A DNA stretch of 6,720 nucleotides from Lachnospiraceae bacterium (GTDB lineage Bacteria; Bacillota_A; Clostridia; Lachnospirales; Lachnospiraceae), in the NCBI GenBank assembly GCA_017542725.1, contig JAFXWR010000052.1:1-6720 (forward strand), given 5' to 3'. Under the pieces are notes generated by a model. The model was not told the DNA's origin. It saw only the letters and a list, made by a program, of their open reading frames with translations, and did not search any database. This document shows positions 1-5,493 of the stretch, one piece after another (within the stretch, counting starts at the first letter, position 1; every line of letters begins with the position of its first letter). The position numbers were made by a program, and so were the translations under genes.

Positions 1-141
1 CTTGGAATCCATGTGGTAGTTTTACGGAAAGCCATGCAGGAAGAAAAAATAAACATAGGCTTTGCTGTAAAGAATAAAAAAAGATGGACATACTACATAA
101 ATGAAAAGTTATTAAATAATTATTTAGAAGGTAAAGTATGA
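1..141 (+). CDS. C-terminal end of a phage helix-turn-helix (excisionase/MerR-like) DNA-binding protein, partial
   Basis: The frame is open from base 1 and stops at TGA 139-141, giving the last 46 residues of a protein that begins outside the window. The visible part contains LGIHVVVLRKAMQ, followed by INIGFAVKNKKRWTYYI and a short helical tail. This resembles the end of small phage winged-helix proteins of the excisionase/MerR type, where a recognition helix (LGxxxxxxRxAMQ) is followed by a beta-hairpin wing with a conserved RWTYYI segment. If so, it binds DNA, perhaps as a regulator or accessory factor at the head of this operon. Its stop codon overlaps the helicase start (ATGA), so the two are probably translationally coupled. 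The family call rests on recalled pattern similarity and most of the protein is missing, so the role is uncertain. Confidence 0.6.
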   Translation, partial: LGIHVVVLRKAMQEEKINIGFAVKNKKRWTYYINEKLLNNYLEGKV

Positions 142-1406
142 CTTTATACCCATTTCAAAAAAAGGTAATAGATCAGACCAAAGATAGACATAGGGTGGCT
201 TATTATTTAGACATGGGTCTTGGAAAGACTTTTGTAGGGTCAGAAAAAGCACAGAGTCTGCATCATAAAACATTAATTATATGTCAAAAGTCAAAAGTTA
301 AAGATTGGATCGATCATTACAAAGACCAATATGGAATTGAGGTCTACAATTTAACCAACAAAGACAAACTCATACAATTTATAGCAGCCGATTCAAATGC
401 CGTAGGAATCATAAATTATGACTTGACATTCCGTAGACCAGAACTGGACTACTTACAAGATTTAACCTTAATGCTTGATGAAAGCAGCTGCATACAAAAT
501 ACTACTGCTAAAAGAACTAAAGCCATAATGAAGCTCAAAAGGTCAAATGTAATACTTTTGTCAGGCACACCAGTAAGTGGGAAAATGGAAAACCTATACT
601 CGCAAGCAAGACTCCTTGGGTGGCAAATTACGAAGAAAGAATATGAAGAAAAATACATAAATTTTGAATTAATACAAGTAGGTGGAATCTACCACCGAAT
701 AGTAATGAGAAACCCAAGCAAAAGATATAAGAACATAGACAATTTAAAAGAAAATTTAAGAAACCACGGTGCAATTTTTATGAAAACCGAAGAAGTAATA
801 GACCTACCAGAACAGACATTCCAAAAAATAAAAGTTGAAAGAGAGTCATTATACAACAGATTTCTAAAAGACAAAATAGTGGTAGTTAATAATAAAGAAT
901 TTGTAGGCGATACTCAACTAAAATCATACCTTTACAAAAGACAATTATGTAGTTATTTGAATAAAGATAAACTTAATGCATATGAAGACTTAATCGAATC
1001 AACAAACGACAGATTAATAGTTTTTTATAACTGGACTAACGAACTAAAAGCATTACTTGAAAGCACTCCTAAAGATAGACCAGTAAGCATTATAAATGGA
1101 CAAACAAAAGATTTATCAAATTATGAAAATGAAGATAACTCGATAACTTACATTCAGTACCAAGCAGGTGCGATGGGTCTAAACTTACAAAAAGCCAATA
1201 AAATAGTTTATTTTTCACCAACGGATAAATCAGAATTATACGAGCAGTCAAAAAAGAGAATACACAGGCTCGGACAAAAAAGTTCATGCTTCTACTACCA
1301 GTTAATAGTAGAAAAAAGCATAGAAGAAAAAATCTATAGGTCTTTAGCATTAAAAAAAGACTATACAGATTATTTATTTGAGGAGGATCAAAATGAAGAA
1401 ATGTAA
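138..1406 (+). CDS. Compact SNF2-family (SF2) DNA helicase/translocase, phage type
   Basis: This is a 422-residue ATP-dependent DNA translocase or helicase of the SNF2/DEAD-like type found in many Firmicute phage replication modules. Motifs in order: Q motif around residues 4-11 (Gln7), motif I DMGLGKT at 25-31, motif Ia LIICQKSKVKDW at 46-57, motif II LDESS at 113-117, motif III SGTP at 142-145, motif V AGAMGLNL at 343-350 and motif VI QSKKRIHRLGQ at 370-380 with the arginine finger region. Motif II reads D-E-S rather than DEAH/DEAD. Both RecA-like lobes are present but there are no accessory domains, so it is much shorter than cellular SNF2 proteins. The ATG at 138 follows AGAAGG (126-131) with six bases of spacing and overlaps the stop of the preceding gene. 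It probably remodels or unwinds DNA during phage replication or recombination; the substrate is not evident from sequence. Confidence 0.93.
   Translation: MTLYPFQKKVIDQTKDRHRVAYYLDMGLGKTFVGSEKAQSLHHKTLIICQKSKVKDWIDHYKDQYGIEVYNLTNKDKLIQFIAADSNAVGIINYDLTFRRPELDYLQDLTLMLDESSCIQNTTAKRTKAIMKLKRSNVILLSGTPVSGKMENLYSQARLLGWQITKKEYEEKYINFELIQVGGIYHRIVMRNPSKRYKNIDNLKENLRNHGAIFMKTEEVIDLPEQTFQKIKVERESLYNRFLKDKIVVVNNKEFVGDTQLKSYLYKRQLCSYLNKDKLNAYEDLIESTNDRLIVFYNWTNELKALLESTPKDRPVSIINGQTKDLSNYENEDNSITYIQYQAGAMGLNLQKANKIVYFSPTDKSELYEQSKKRIHRLGQKSSCFYYQLIVEKSIEEKIYRSLALKKDYTDYLFEEDQNEEM
1381..1395 (+). promoter_or_regulatory. Ribosome binding site fixing the start of the Cys-rich gene at ATG 1393
   Basis: A perfect AGGAGG at 1381-1386 sits six bases before ATG 1393. 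The same frame could be extended upstream to TTG 1378, but that codon lies before the Shine-Dalgarno sequence, so ATG 1393 is the supported start. The site is inside the 3' end of the helicase gene. Confidence 0.85.
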
Positions 1407-1851
1407 ACAAAAGTCAGAATGTGGAAAAAACATATGTTGCTTCGAATGCGAAGAAAAGAATTCGTGCGGCACAGCATGTGTCAATCCAACCAATGAAAAC
1501 TGTGAGAATTTAATCGATGACACCGAAGGAGCACTCGCACAGTTTAAAACAGAGCATGTAGAACTAATCAAAAAAATCGCAACATTTAAAACAACAATGG
1601 ACTCAATGAAGCAGCAAGAAAAAGAACTACATGAGCAGTTAGAAAAAGCAATGGAACTCTATGGTGTTAAGAGTTTTGTAAATGAAAACATAAGGATAAC
1701 TTATGTGGAAGCACACACTCAAAATAAGTTCAGTACTGAAGCCTTTAAAAAAGACCACCCAGACATGTACGAATCATACAAAAAAGAGTCACCAGTTAAG
1801 GCATCAGTAAAGATTGAGAAGTTGGATGCTGGAAAAGCCGTTCGAAAATAA
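1393..1851 (+). CDS. Cys-rich, coiled-coil phage protein of unknown function
   Basis: This 152-residue protein is not assigned to a named family. The N-terminus is cysteine-rich: C4, C10, C15, C16, C19, C25, C29 and C37, with a CC-x2-C-x5-C-x3-C core that suggests a small metal-binding (probably zinc) knuckle. Residues about 45-90 are rich in Lys, Glu and Gln with heptad-like hydrophobics and likely form a long helix or coiled coil. The last 60 residues contain a beta-like segment (VKSFVNENIRITYVEA) and a KKDHPDMYESYKK motif. The pattern 'phe-asp-ile-lys-ile-thr-tyr then hydrophilic then pro-asp-tyr-glu' recurs, from memory, in small phage replication-region proteins. It overlaps the helicase by 14 bases and the VRR-NUC gene by 26. 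A role as a DNA-binding or nuclease-modulating accessory, analogous to Gam-like coiled-coil proteins, is possible but not shown by any diagnostic residue. Confidence 0.85.
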   Translation: MKKCKQKSECGKNICCFECEEKNSCGTACVNPTNENCENLIDDTEGALAQFKTEHVELIKKIATFKTTMDSMKQQEKELHEQLEKAMELYGVKSFVNENIRITYVEAHTQNKFSTEAFKKDHPDMYESYKKESPVKASVKIEKLDAGKAVRK

Positions 1852-2185
1852 AATAAAGAAATACTTTAAGGCGGAAAACATATGGTATGTGAAATACTGG
1901 GGTGGTTCATATACCCAAGCAGGAATACCAGACTTACTATGCTGTGTAAATGGTTACTTTTTAGCACTTGAAGTCAAATCAGACAAAGGAAAGACTACAG
2001 CTTTACAAGATAGACAGATAGAACTAATAAGAAAATCAGGTGGATATGCAGCACAAATACACCCTAACGATTTTGAAGGGTTAAAAATAATTATAAATTA
2101 TTTGAAAGGAAAAATATGCAAGTCTCATACTCAAGAGTTGAATGCTTTAATCAATGTCCAAGAAAATGGAAACTACACTATATAG
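1826..2185 (+). CDS. VRR-NUC domain nuclease (PD-(D/E)XK superfamily)
   Basis: This 119-residue single-domain protein is a VRR-NUC nuclease, a standalone type common in phages and related to the nuclease domain of FAN1. The domain has Glu7 in the first helix, KYWGGSYTQAGIPD with catalytic Asp36, the E-x-K pair Glu49/Lys51 in LALEVKSDKGK, then Gln61 and Gln64 before RKSGGYA. These are the expected active-site elements of a metal-dependent nuclease acting on branched or flapped DNA; standalone phage and bacterial members are reported to cut Holliday junctions. The ATG at 1826 follows a weak GAGAAG (1816-1821). A TTG at 1814 would add four residues but has no better ribosome site. The start lies inside the preceding gene and the last 70 bases overlap the next gene in another frame, so residues from about 98 on form a non-conserved tail. 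Confidence 0.9.
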   Translation: MLEKPFENKIKKYFKAENIWYVKYWGGSYTQAGIPDLLCCVNGYFLALEVKSDKGKTTALQDRQIELIRKSGGYAAQIHPNDFEGLKIIINYLKGKICKSHTQELNALINVQENGNYTI

Positions 2186-3579
2186 ATGAGATACAAACTC
2201 TGCCGTCAGACTCGCCGACTAATGCTTTAATTTTAGGAACGGCAATACACCGAACGATTGAAACAGACTCTGATACGGCAATAAAAGAATACTACATGTC
2301 ATACCCAGTAATTACTGATGAACACACAGCAGAAGCACTCAAAATTGAAATAATAGGCAATAAAGCAAAAGAGATGCTCCCAGAAGGGCAACACGAAGTA
2401 AAAATCGAAACAGAAGAATACAAAGGCTTTATTGATTTATTAGCACCAAACGATGATGGAACTTATGACATTTATGACTTTAAATATTCAAACAATGTAG
2501 ATGCATACATGAAATCAAGTCAGCTGCATGTTTATAAATATTATGCAGAACAGGTGGGATACAAAATCAAAAATTTATACTTTGTATTTTTACCTAAATT
2601 AACAACTGGGGAGTTTTATGAAATCCCAGAACTACTTGACAAAATGACACCAATCATTAGGAAAGTAGAATATAGTGACACCAAACTAAAAGAGTGGCTC
2701 GATAAAAAAGACAGAATGCTACAAGCAACAGAATACCCGATGAAACCATCGACTCTCTGTAGGTTTTGTGAATATAACAAAATTTGCGATTTAACATCGC
2801 AGGAAATGGAGGAAAACTACATGATACAACTACCAAGTAGTGCACCAAGAGCTGTAAATGGCTCAAGAAACAGGAAGTTCTGGTTTTACGGCAACCCATT
2901 CAGTGGTAAATCAACACTCGTAAGTAAAGCACCAAAACCATTTTGCATTAACACTGATGGAAACTTAAAGTTCCTACCTACTCCATTCTTACTCGTTAAG
3001 GATGAAGTAATAATGAACGGAAGAATCCCAACCACCAAGTACGGTTGGCTAACCTTCAAAGAAATCATAACAGAACTTAACAAAAAGAATAATGACTTCC
3101 AGACAATCGTTATTGATTTAGTTGAAGATTTAAGAGAAATGTGCCGTACTTATATGTACGACAAACTCAAAATCAAGCATGAATCAGAAGCGGCATTCGG
3201 TAAAGCATGGGATATGATCAAAAAAGAATACCTTGACACATTAAAGTCATTCTTTAACCTTGATTATGAGAATTTAGTACTTATATCACATGCCCAGACT
3301 AAAGATGTGAAGAACAGAGTTGGCGATACAGTGACCAGCATATCGCCAAACATTCAAGAAGCTCTCGCAAACAAAATCGCCGGAATGTGTGACATCGTAG
3401 CAAGAGTAAATGTAGAACCAGATGACTCAAGAACACTTAACTTCAAATACGATGAGTACATATTCGGCGGTGGAAGATTATCAGGCATTCAAAAAAGTAA
3501 GATACCACTTGAATGGTCTGAACTTATGAAAGAATACGAAAACATAGTAAAAGCAACCAAGGAGGTAAAAAATGGATAA
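2116..3579 (+). CDS. Fusion of a Cas4/RecB-like Fe-S PD-(D/E)XK nuclease with a Sak4-like (AAA_24) ATPase
   Basis: The protein has 487 residues in two modules. Residues 1-225 are a Cas4/AddB/RecB-like nuclease: C14 in NQCPRKW, His45 in LGTAIH, Asp107 in GFIDLL, the D-x-K pair Asp121/Lys123 in IYDFKYS, Gln136 and Tyr140 in QLHVYKYY, and C215, C218, C224 in CRFCEYNKIC. Cys14 plus C-x2-C-x5-C is the four-cysteine pattern that holds a 4Fe-4S cluster in Cas4 and AddB. Residues from about 236 are a RecA-like ATPase of the phage Sak4/AAA_24 group: Walker A GNPFSGKS at 259-266, Walker B IVID at 331-334 and a VLISH segment ending in His392. Such modules are usually two adjacent phage genes. Here they are one frame, with a complete ribosome site and ATG (2821) at the junction. 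The expected role is DNA end resection coupled to strand annealing or pairing, with the DUF669 protein that follows. The start at 2116 has AAAGGA (2105-2110) five bases upstream. Confidence 0.92.
   Translation: MQVSYSRVECFNQCPRKWKLHYIDEIQTLPSDSPTNALILGTAIHRTIETDSDTAIKEYYMSYPVITDEHTAEALKIEIIGNKAKEMLPEGQHEVKIETEEYKGFIDLLAPNDDGTYDIYDFKYSNNVDAYMKSSQLHVYKYYAEQVGYKIKNLYFVFLPKLTTGEFYEIPELLDKMTPIIRKVEYSDTKLKEWLDKKDRMLQATEYPMKPSTLCRFCEYNKICDLTSQEMEENYMIQLPSSAPRAVNGSRNRKFWFYGNPFSGKSTLVSKAPKPFCINTDGNLKFLPTPFLLVKDEVIMNGRIPTTKYGWLTFKEIITELNKKNNDFQTIVIDLVEDLREMCRTYMYDKLKIKHESEAAFGKAWDMIKKEYLDTLKSFFNLDYENLVLISHAQTKDVKNRVGDTVTSISPNIQEALANKIAGMCDIVARVNVEPDDSRTLNFKYDEYIFGGGRLSGIQKSKIPLEWSELMKEYENIVKATKEVKNG
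2807..2823 (+). promoter_or_regulatory. Internal ribosome binding site and ATG at the nuclease/ATPase domain boundary
   Basis: TGGAGG at 2807-2812 lies eight bases before ATG 2821, in frame with the fusion gene and corresponding to Met236. Translation from here would yield a 252-residue ATPase (2821-3579) beginning MIQLPSSAPRAVNGS, which resembles the N-terminus of standalone Sak4-like phage ATPases. The site is as strong as the other ribosome sites in the window. It may give a second, ATPase-only product, or it may be a relic of two formerly separate genes. Use in vivo is not shown by sequence alone. Confidence 0.6.
3559..3574 (+). promoter_or_regulatory. Strong ribosome binding site for the DUF669 gene
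   Basis: AAGGAGGT at 3559-3566 is a full match to the anti-Shine-Dalgarno core, five bases before ATG 3572. It is the longest such match I noticed in the window and agrees with the high amounts expected of a stoichiometric single-strand-binding protein. It lies inside the end of the ATPase gene. Confidence 0.8.
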
Positions 3580-4048
3580 TGTATTCGAACAATTCGATGA
3601 AGCAATGGATCAAGAGGGATTGCTTAAAGACATCGAAGCAGCTGAAAACGGCGAAAGTAATTACAAGGAAGTTCCAGTCGGAACATATGATGTAAGTGTA
3701 GACAAAATGGAACTTAAACTCTCAAAGCAAGGTTCACCAATGTGCACAATCTGGTTCAAGATTAATGCAGGGGAGTTCAAGAACTCATTAATTTTCTACA
3801 ATCAAGTAGTAACCCAAGGCTTCCAGATACACTTGAATAATGAGATGTTGAGATCACTCAATTCAAGCAAAGAGGTAGAGTTTAAAAAGTATACTCAATA
3901 TGCACAATTGATTGATGACATTGGCAACGAAATCAAGAACACAAAAGCCTATGGATTAGCATACGGAAAAAATGACAAAGGCTACAACACTTATGAAATT
4001 ACAGATGTTATAGACCTTGAAACTGAAGGGGAGGAAATACCATTCTAA
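3572..4048 (+). CDS. DUF669 family protein, putative phage single-stranded DNA-binding protein
   Basis: This 158-residue protein matches the phage DUF669 family. The core signature is present: NYKEVPVGTYDVSV (30-43), KMELKLSKQGSPM (45-57), IWFKI (60-64), then FKNSLIFYNQ (69-78) and TQGFQIHLNNEMLRSL (81-96). The protein ends in an acidic tail, LETEGEEIPF, like the acidic -IPF tails of bacterial SSB proteins that recruit partners. DUF669 genes typically sit beside Sak4-like or RecB-like genes, as here, and are thought to coat single-stranded DNA. The start overlaps the last eight bases of the fusion gene and the stop overlaps the presumed methyltransferase start. The 4028-4034 ribosome site for the next gene is built into codons for the acidic tail (Gly-Glu-Glu). 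The family call is firm; the ssDNA-binding role is inferred from family and context. Confidence 0.9.
   Translation: MDNVFEQFDEAMDQEGLLKDIEAAENGESNYKEVPVGTYDVSVDKMELKLSKQGSPMCTIWFKINAGEFKNSLIFYNQVVTQGFQIHLNNEMLRSLNSSKEVEFKKYTQYAQLIDDIGNEIKNTKAYGLAYGKNDKGYNTYEITDVIDLETEGEEIPF
4028..4044 (+). promoter_or_regulatory. Ribosome binding site followed by a probable non-canonical ATT start codon
   Basis: GGGGAGG at 4028-4034 is followed, after seven bases, by ATT at 4042. Reading from ATT gives (M)LKVIELFGGIGAC, the usual N-terminus of cytosine-5 methyltransferases with motif I at the expected place. An in-frame TGA at 4024-4026 closes the frame upstream. No in-frame ATG, GTG or TTG occurs until ATG 4243, which is after motifs I to III. 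ATT initiation is rare but known (E. coli infC), and would permit low, IF3-sensitive expression. Confidence 0.65.
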
Positions 4049-5304
4049 AAGTCATTGAGTTATTCGGCGGAATTGGAGCCTGCACTGCAGCACTTCGCAG
4101 GCTCAATATACCGCACGAAATAGTAGATTATGTAGAAATCGATAAATATGCTGTTAAAAGTTACAATGCCATAAATGGTACGAATTACGAACCACAGGAC
4201 ATAAAAGAATACAATAAACACTTTGATAATATAGACTTAATAATGCACGGAAGTCCATGTCAAGATTTTTCAATAGCAGGTAAGCAGGCAGGTGGCGACA
4301 AAGGATCAGGAACTCGCTCAAGTTTGTTATATGAAACATTGAGAATCGTAAAAGACATAATGCCAAAAAACATTATATGGGAAAATGTGAAGAACCTAAC
4401 ATCAAAAAAGCATATCCATAATTTACATACATACATACATACACTCGAAACTTACGGATACACAAATTATTATAAGGTGTTAAATGCTAAAAATTATGGA
4501 ATACCACAGAATAGAGAGCGATTATTTGTTATATCAACATTAGACAAGAAACCATTCGAGTTCCCACCAAGCATACCACTCGACAAAAAACTCTCTGACT
4601 TAAAAGAAGAACATGTAGATGAAAAATATTTCTTAAGTCAAAAGTTAATTAACTGCTTTATGAGTAATGGAACAGGAAAGTACCCAAGGAGAGAGAGATT
4701 TTTGTCAAACATAAATAGGAAGAACCAAGAAATAGCGAATGCTATAACGACAATCCCAGGTAATAGACCGACTGATAATTTTATAAAAGTTAAAGTAGCC
4801 ACTAAAAAAGGCTATCAAGAGGCCTACGAAGGGGATTCAATAAACATAGCATTCCCAGACTCAAAAACTCGACGTGGTAGGGTAGGAAAACAAATCGCAA
4901 ACACAATAACATGTAACAATAATCAGGTCATAGTTGAATCGTTAAAATACAAACTCTGCGACAAGTTAATAGAAACTGGAAACATTAAAGAAAATGATGT
5001 TATTAAACATTCATACTCAAGCGACAGATTAAAACGATTGACTCAAGCTGTAGAAAAGGAAAACAACATATCACCAACACTAACAACAAGGTCAGACTGC
5101 CTTGGAATCGCAGTAATAGACGGCGAAGTTTTACGAATACGAAAATTTACACCAAGAGAGTGCTGGAGGCTTATGGGATTTGAAGATTCAGACTTTGACA
5201 AAGCAGAAAAAGTAAACTCAAATGCTCAACTTTTTAAGCAAGCAGGAAACTCAATAGTGGTAAATGTACTAATGGCAATATTTAAGAATTTATTGGAGGA
5301 TTAG
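4042..5304 (+). CDS. DNA (cytosine-5)-methyltransferase, ATT start proposed
   Basis: The 420-residue enzyme transfers a methyl group from S-adenosylmethionine to C5 of cytosine in a specific DNA site. Motifs, numbered from ATT 4042: motif I IELFGGIG (5-12), motif II acid Glu32 in DYVEID, motif IV GSPCQDFS with catalytic Cys73, motif VI WENVKN with Glu114, motif VIII QNRERLF (Gln156, Arg158, Arg160), then a long variable region that should hold the target-recognition domain, then FTPRECWRLMGF and motif X QAGNS (400-404). All catalytic elements are present. A start at ATG 4243 would remove motifs I-III and cannot give an active enzyme, hence the ATT start. There is no paired restriction gene, so it is an orphan phage enzyme, probably protecting phage DNA from host restriction. 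The recognition sequence cannot be read from the protein. A short ACAT repeat lies inside the gene. Confidence 0.9.
   Translation: MLKVIELFGGIGACTAALRRLNIPHEIVDYVEIDKYAVKSYNAINGTNYEPQDIKEYNKHFDNIDLIMHGSPCQDFSIAGKQAGGDKGSGTRSSLLYETLRIVKDIMPKNIIWENVKNLTSKKHIHNLHTYIHTLETYGYTNYYKVLNAKNYGIPQNRERLFVISTLDKKPFEFPPSIPLDKKLSDLKEEHVDEKYFLSQKLINCFMSNGTGKYPRRERFLSNINRKNQEIANAITTIPGNRPTDNFIKVKVATKKGYQEAYEGDSINIAFPDSKTRRGRVGKQIANTITCNNNQVIVESLKYKLCDKLIETGNIKENDVIKHSYSSDRLKRLTQAVEKENNISPTLTTRSDCLGIAVIDGEVLRIRKFTPRECWRLMGFEDSDFDKAEKVNSNAQLFKQAGNSIVVNVLMAIFKNLLED
4425..4443 (+). repeat. ACAT tetranucleotide tandem repeat inside the methyltransferase gene
   Basis: Four full ACAT units plus a partial ACA run from 4425 to 4443, coding for part of the segment LHTYIHT between methyltransferase motifs VI and VIII. 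Because the unit is four bases, gain or loss of one copy would shift the frame. The copy number is low, so slippage may be rare. Confidence 0.75.
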
Positions 5305-5493
5305 ATGGGTGAAATAATGCCTTGTGAATTTTGTAAGTTAAATAAAAAATGCATTTATAAAGACTTAAAAAAACGGTCATATGGCTTTTGTATATTTTTT
5401 GAGATTACATTTATTGGATGGCTATACTACAAAACAATCGGCAGGAAGAAAAAGACAATGTCAGAACGGAGGTACAAATGCCTACACACTTAA
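5305..5493 (+). CDS. Small Cys-containing protein of unknown function
   Basis: This 62-residue basic protein is not recognised. Cysteines C7, C10, C16 and C29 form a C-x2-C-x5-C-x12-C pattern that could bind zinc or another metal. Residues 28-42 (FCIFFEITFIGWLYY) are strongly hydrophobic with one Glu, followed by a lysine/arginine-rich tail (GRKKK). This could be a buried beta segment of a mini zinc finger or, less likely, a short membrane segment. The start is ATG 5305, directly after the methyltransferase stop, with TGGAGGA at 5294-5300 four bases upstream; the ATG at 5317 is too far from that site. The gene overlaps the polymerase gene by 16 bases. Good ribosome site, tight fit between two real genes and the cysteine pattern support it as real; the function is unknown. 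Confidence 0.75.
   Translation: MGEIMPCEFCKLNKKCIYKDLKKRSYGFCIFFEITFIGWLYYKTIGRKKKTMSERRYKCLHT
5468..5480 (+). promoter_or_regulatory. Ribosome binding site fixing the polymerase start at ATG 5478
   Basis: GGAGGT at 5468-5473 precedes ATG 5478 by four bases. The start lies inside the end of the 62-residue gene and places the first exonuclease motif (Asp9, Glu11) near the N-terminus, as is usual for proofreading phage polymerases. Confidence 0.8.

Noticed and set aside
449..1571. Several open frames on the minus strand (449-658, 689-874, 1090-1410, 1374-1571).
   Set aside because: They lie antisense to well-supported genes, are hydrophobic low-complexity translations typical of reversed AT-rich coding DNA, and have no recognisable domain.
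2139..2232. Repeated AATGCTTTAAT near 2139 and 2221 as a possible iteron pair at an origin.
   Set aside because: There are only two short copies within coding sequence and no further iterations or AT-rich unwinding element.
3320..3349. Perfect 9-base inverted repeat (TTGGCGATA / TATCGCCAA) with a 12-base loop inside the ATPase coding region.
   Set aside because: It is within a conserved gene, has no T-tract, and a repeat of this size and spacing is expected by chance about once in a few such windows. No terminator or operator is claimed.
4028..4050. Programmed -1 frameshift joining DUF669 to the methyltransferase.
   Set aside because: The relative frame would fit, but no X-XXY-YYZ slippery heptamer is present before the TAA, while a good ribosome site with a plausible ATT start is. 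The acidic -EIPF end of DUF669 also looks like a natural C-terminus.
4243..5304. Methyltransferase starting at ATG 4243.
   Set aside because: This would delete motifs I-III, including the SAM-binding loop, and begin five residues before the catalytic cysteine.
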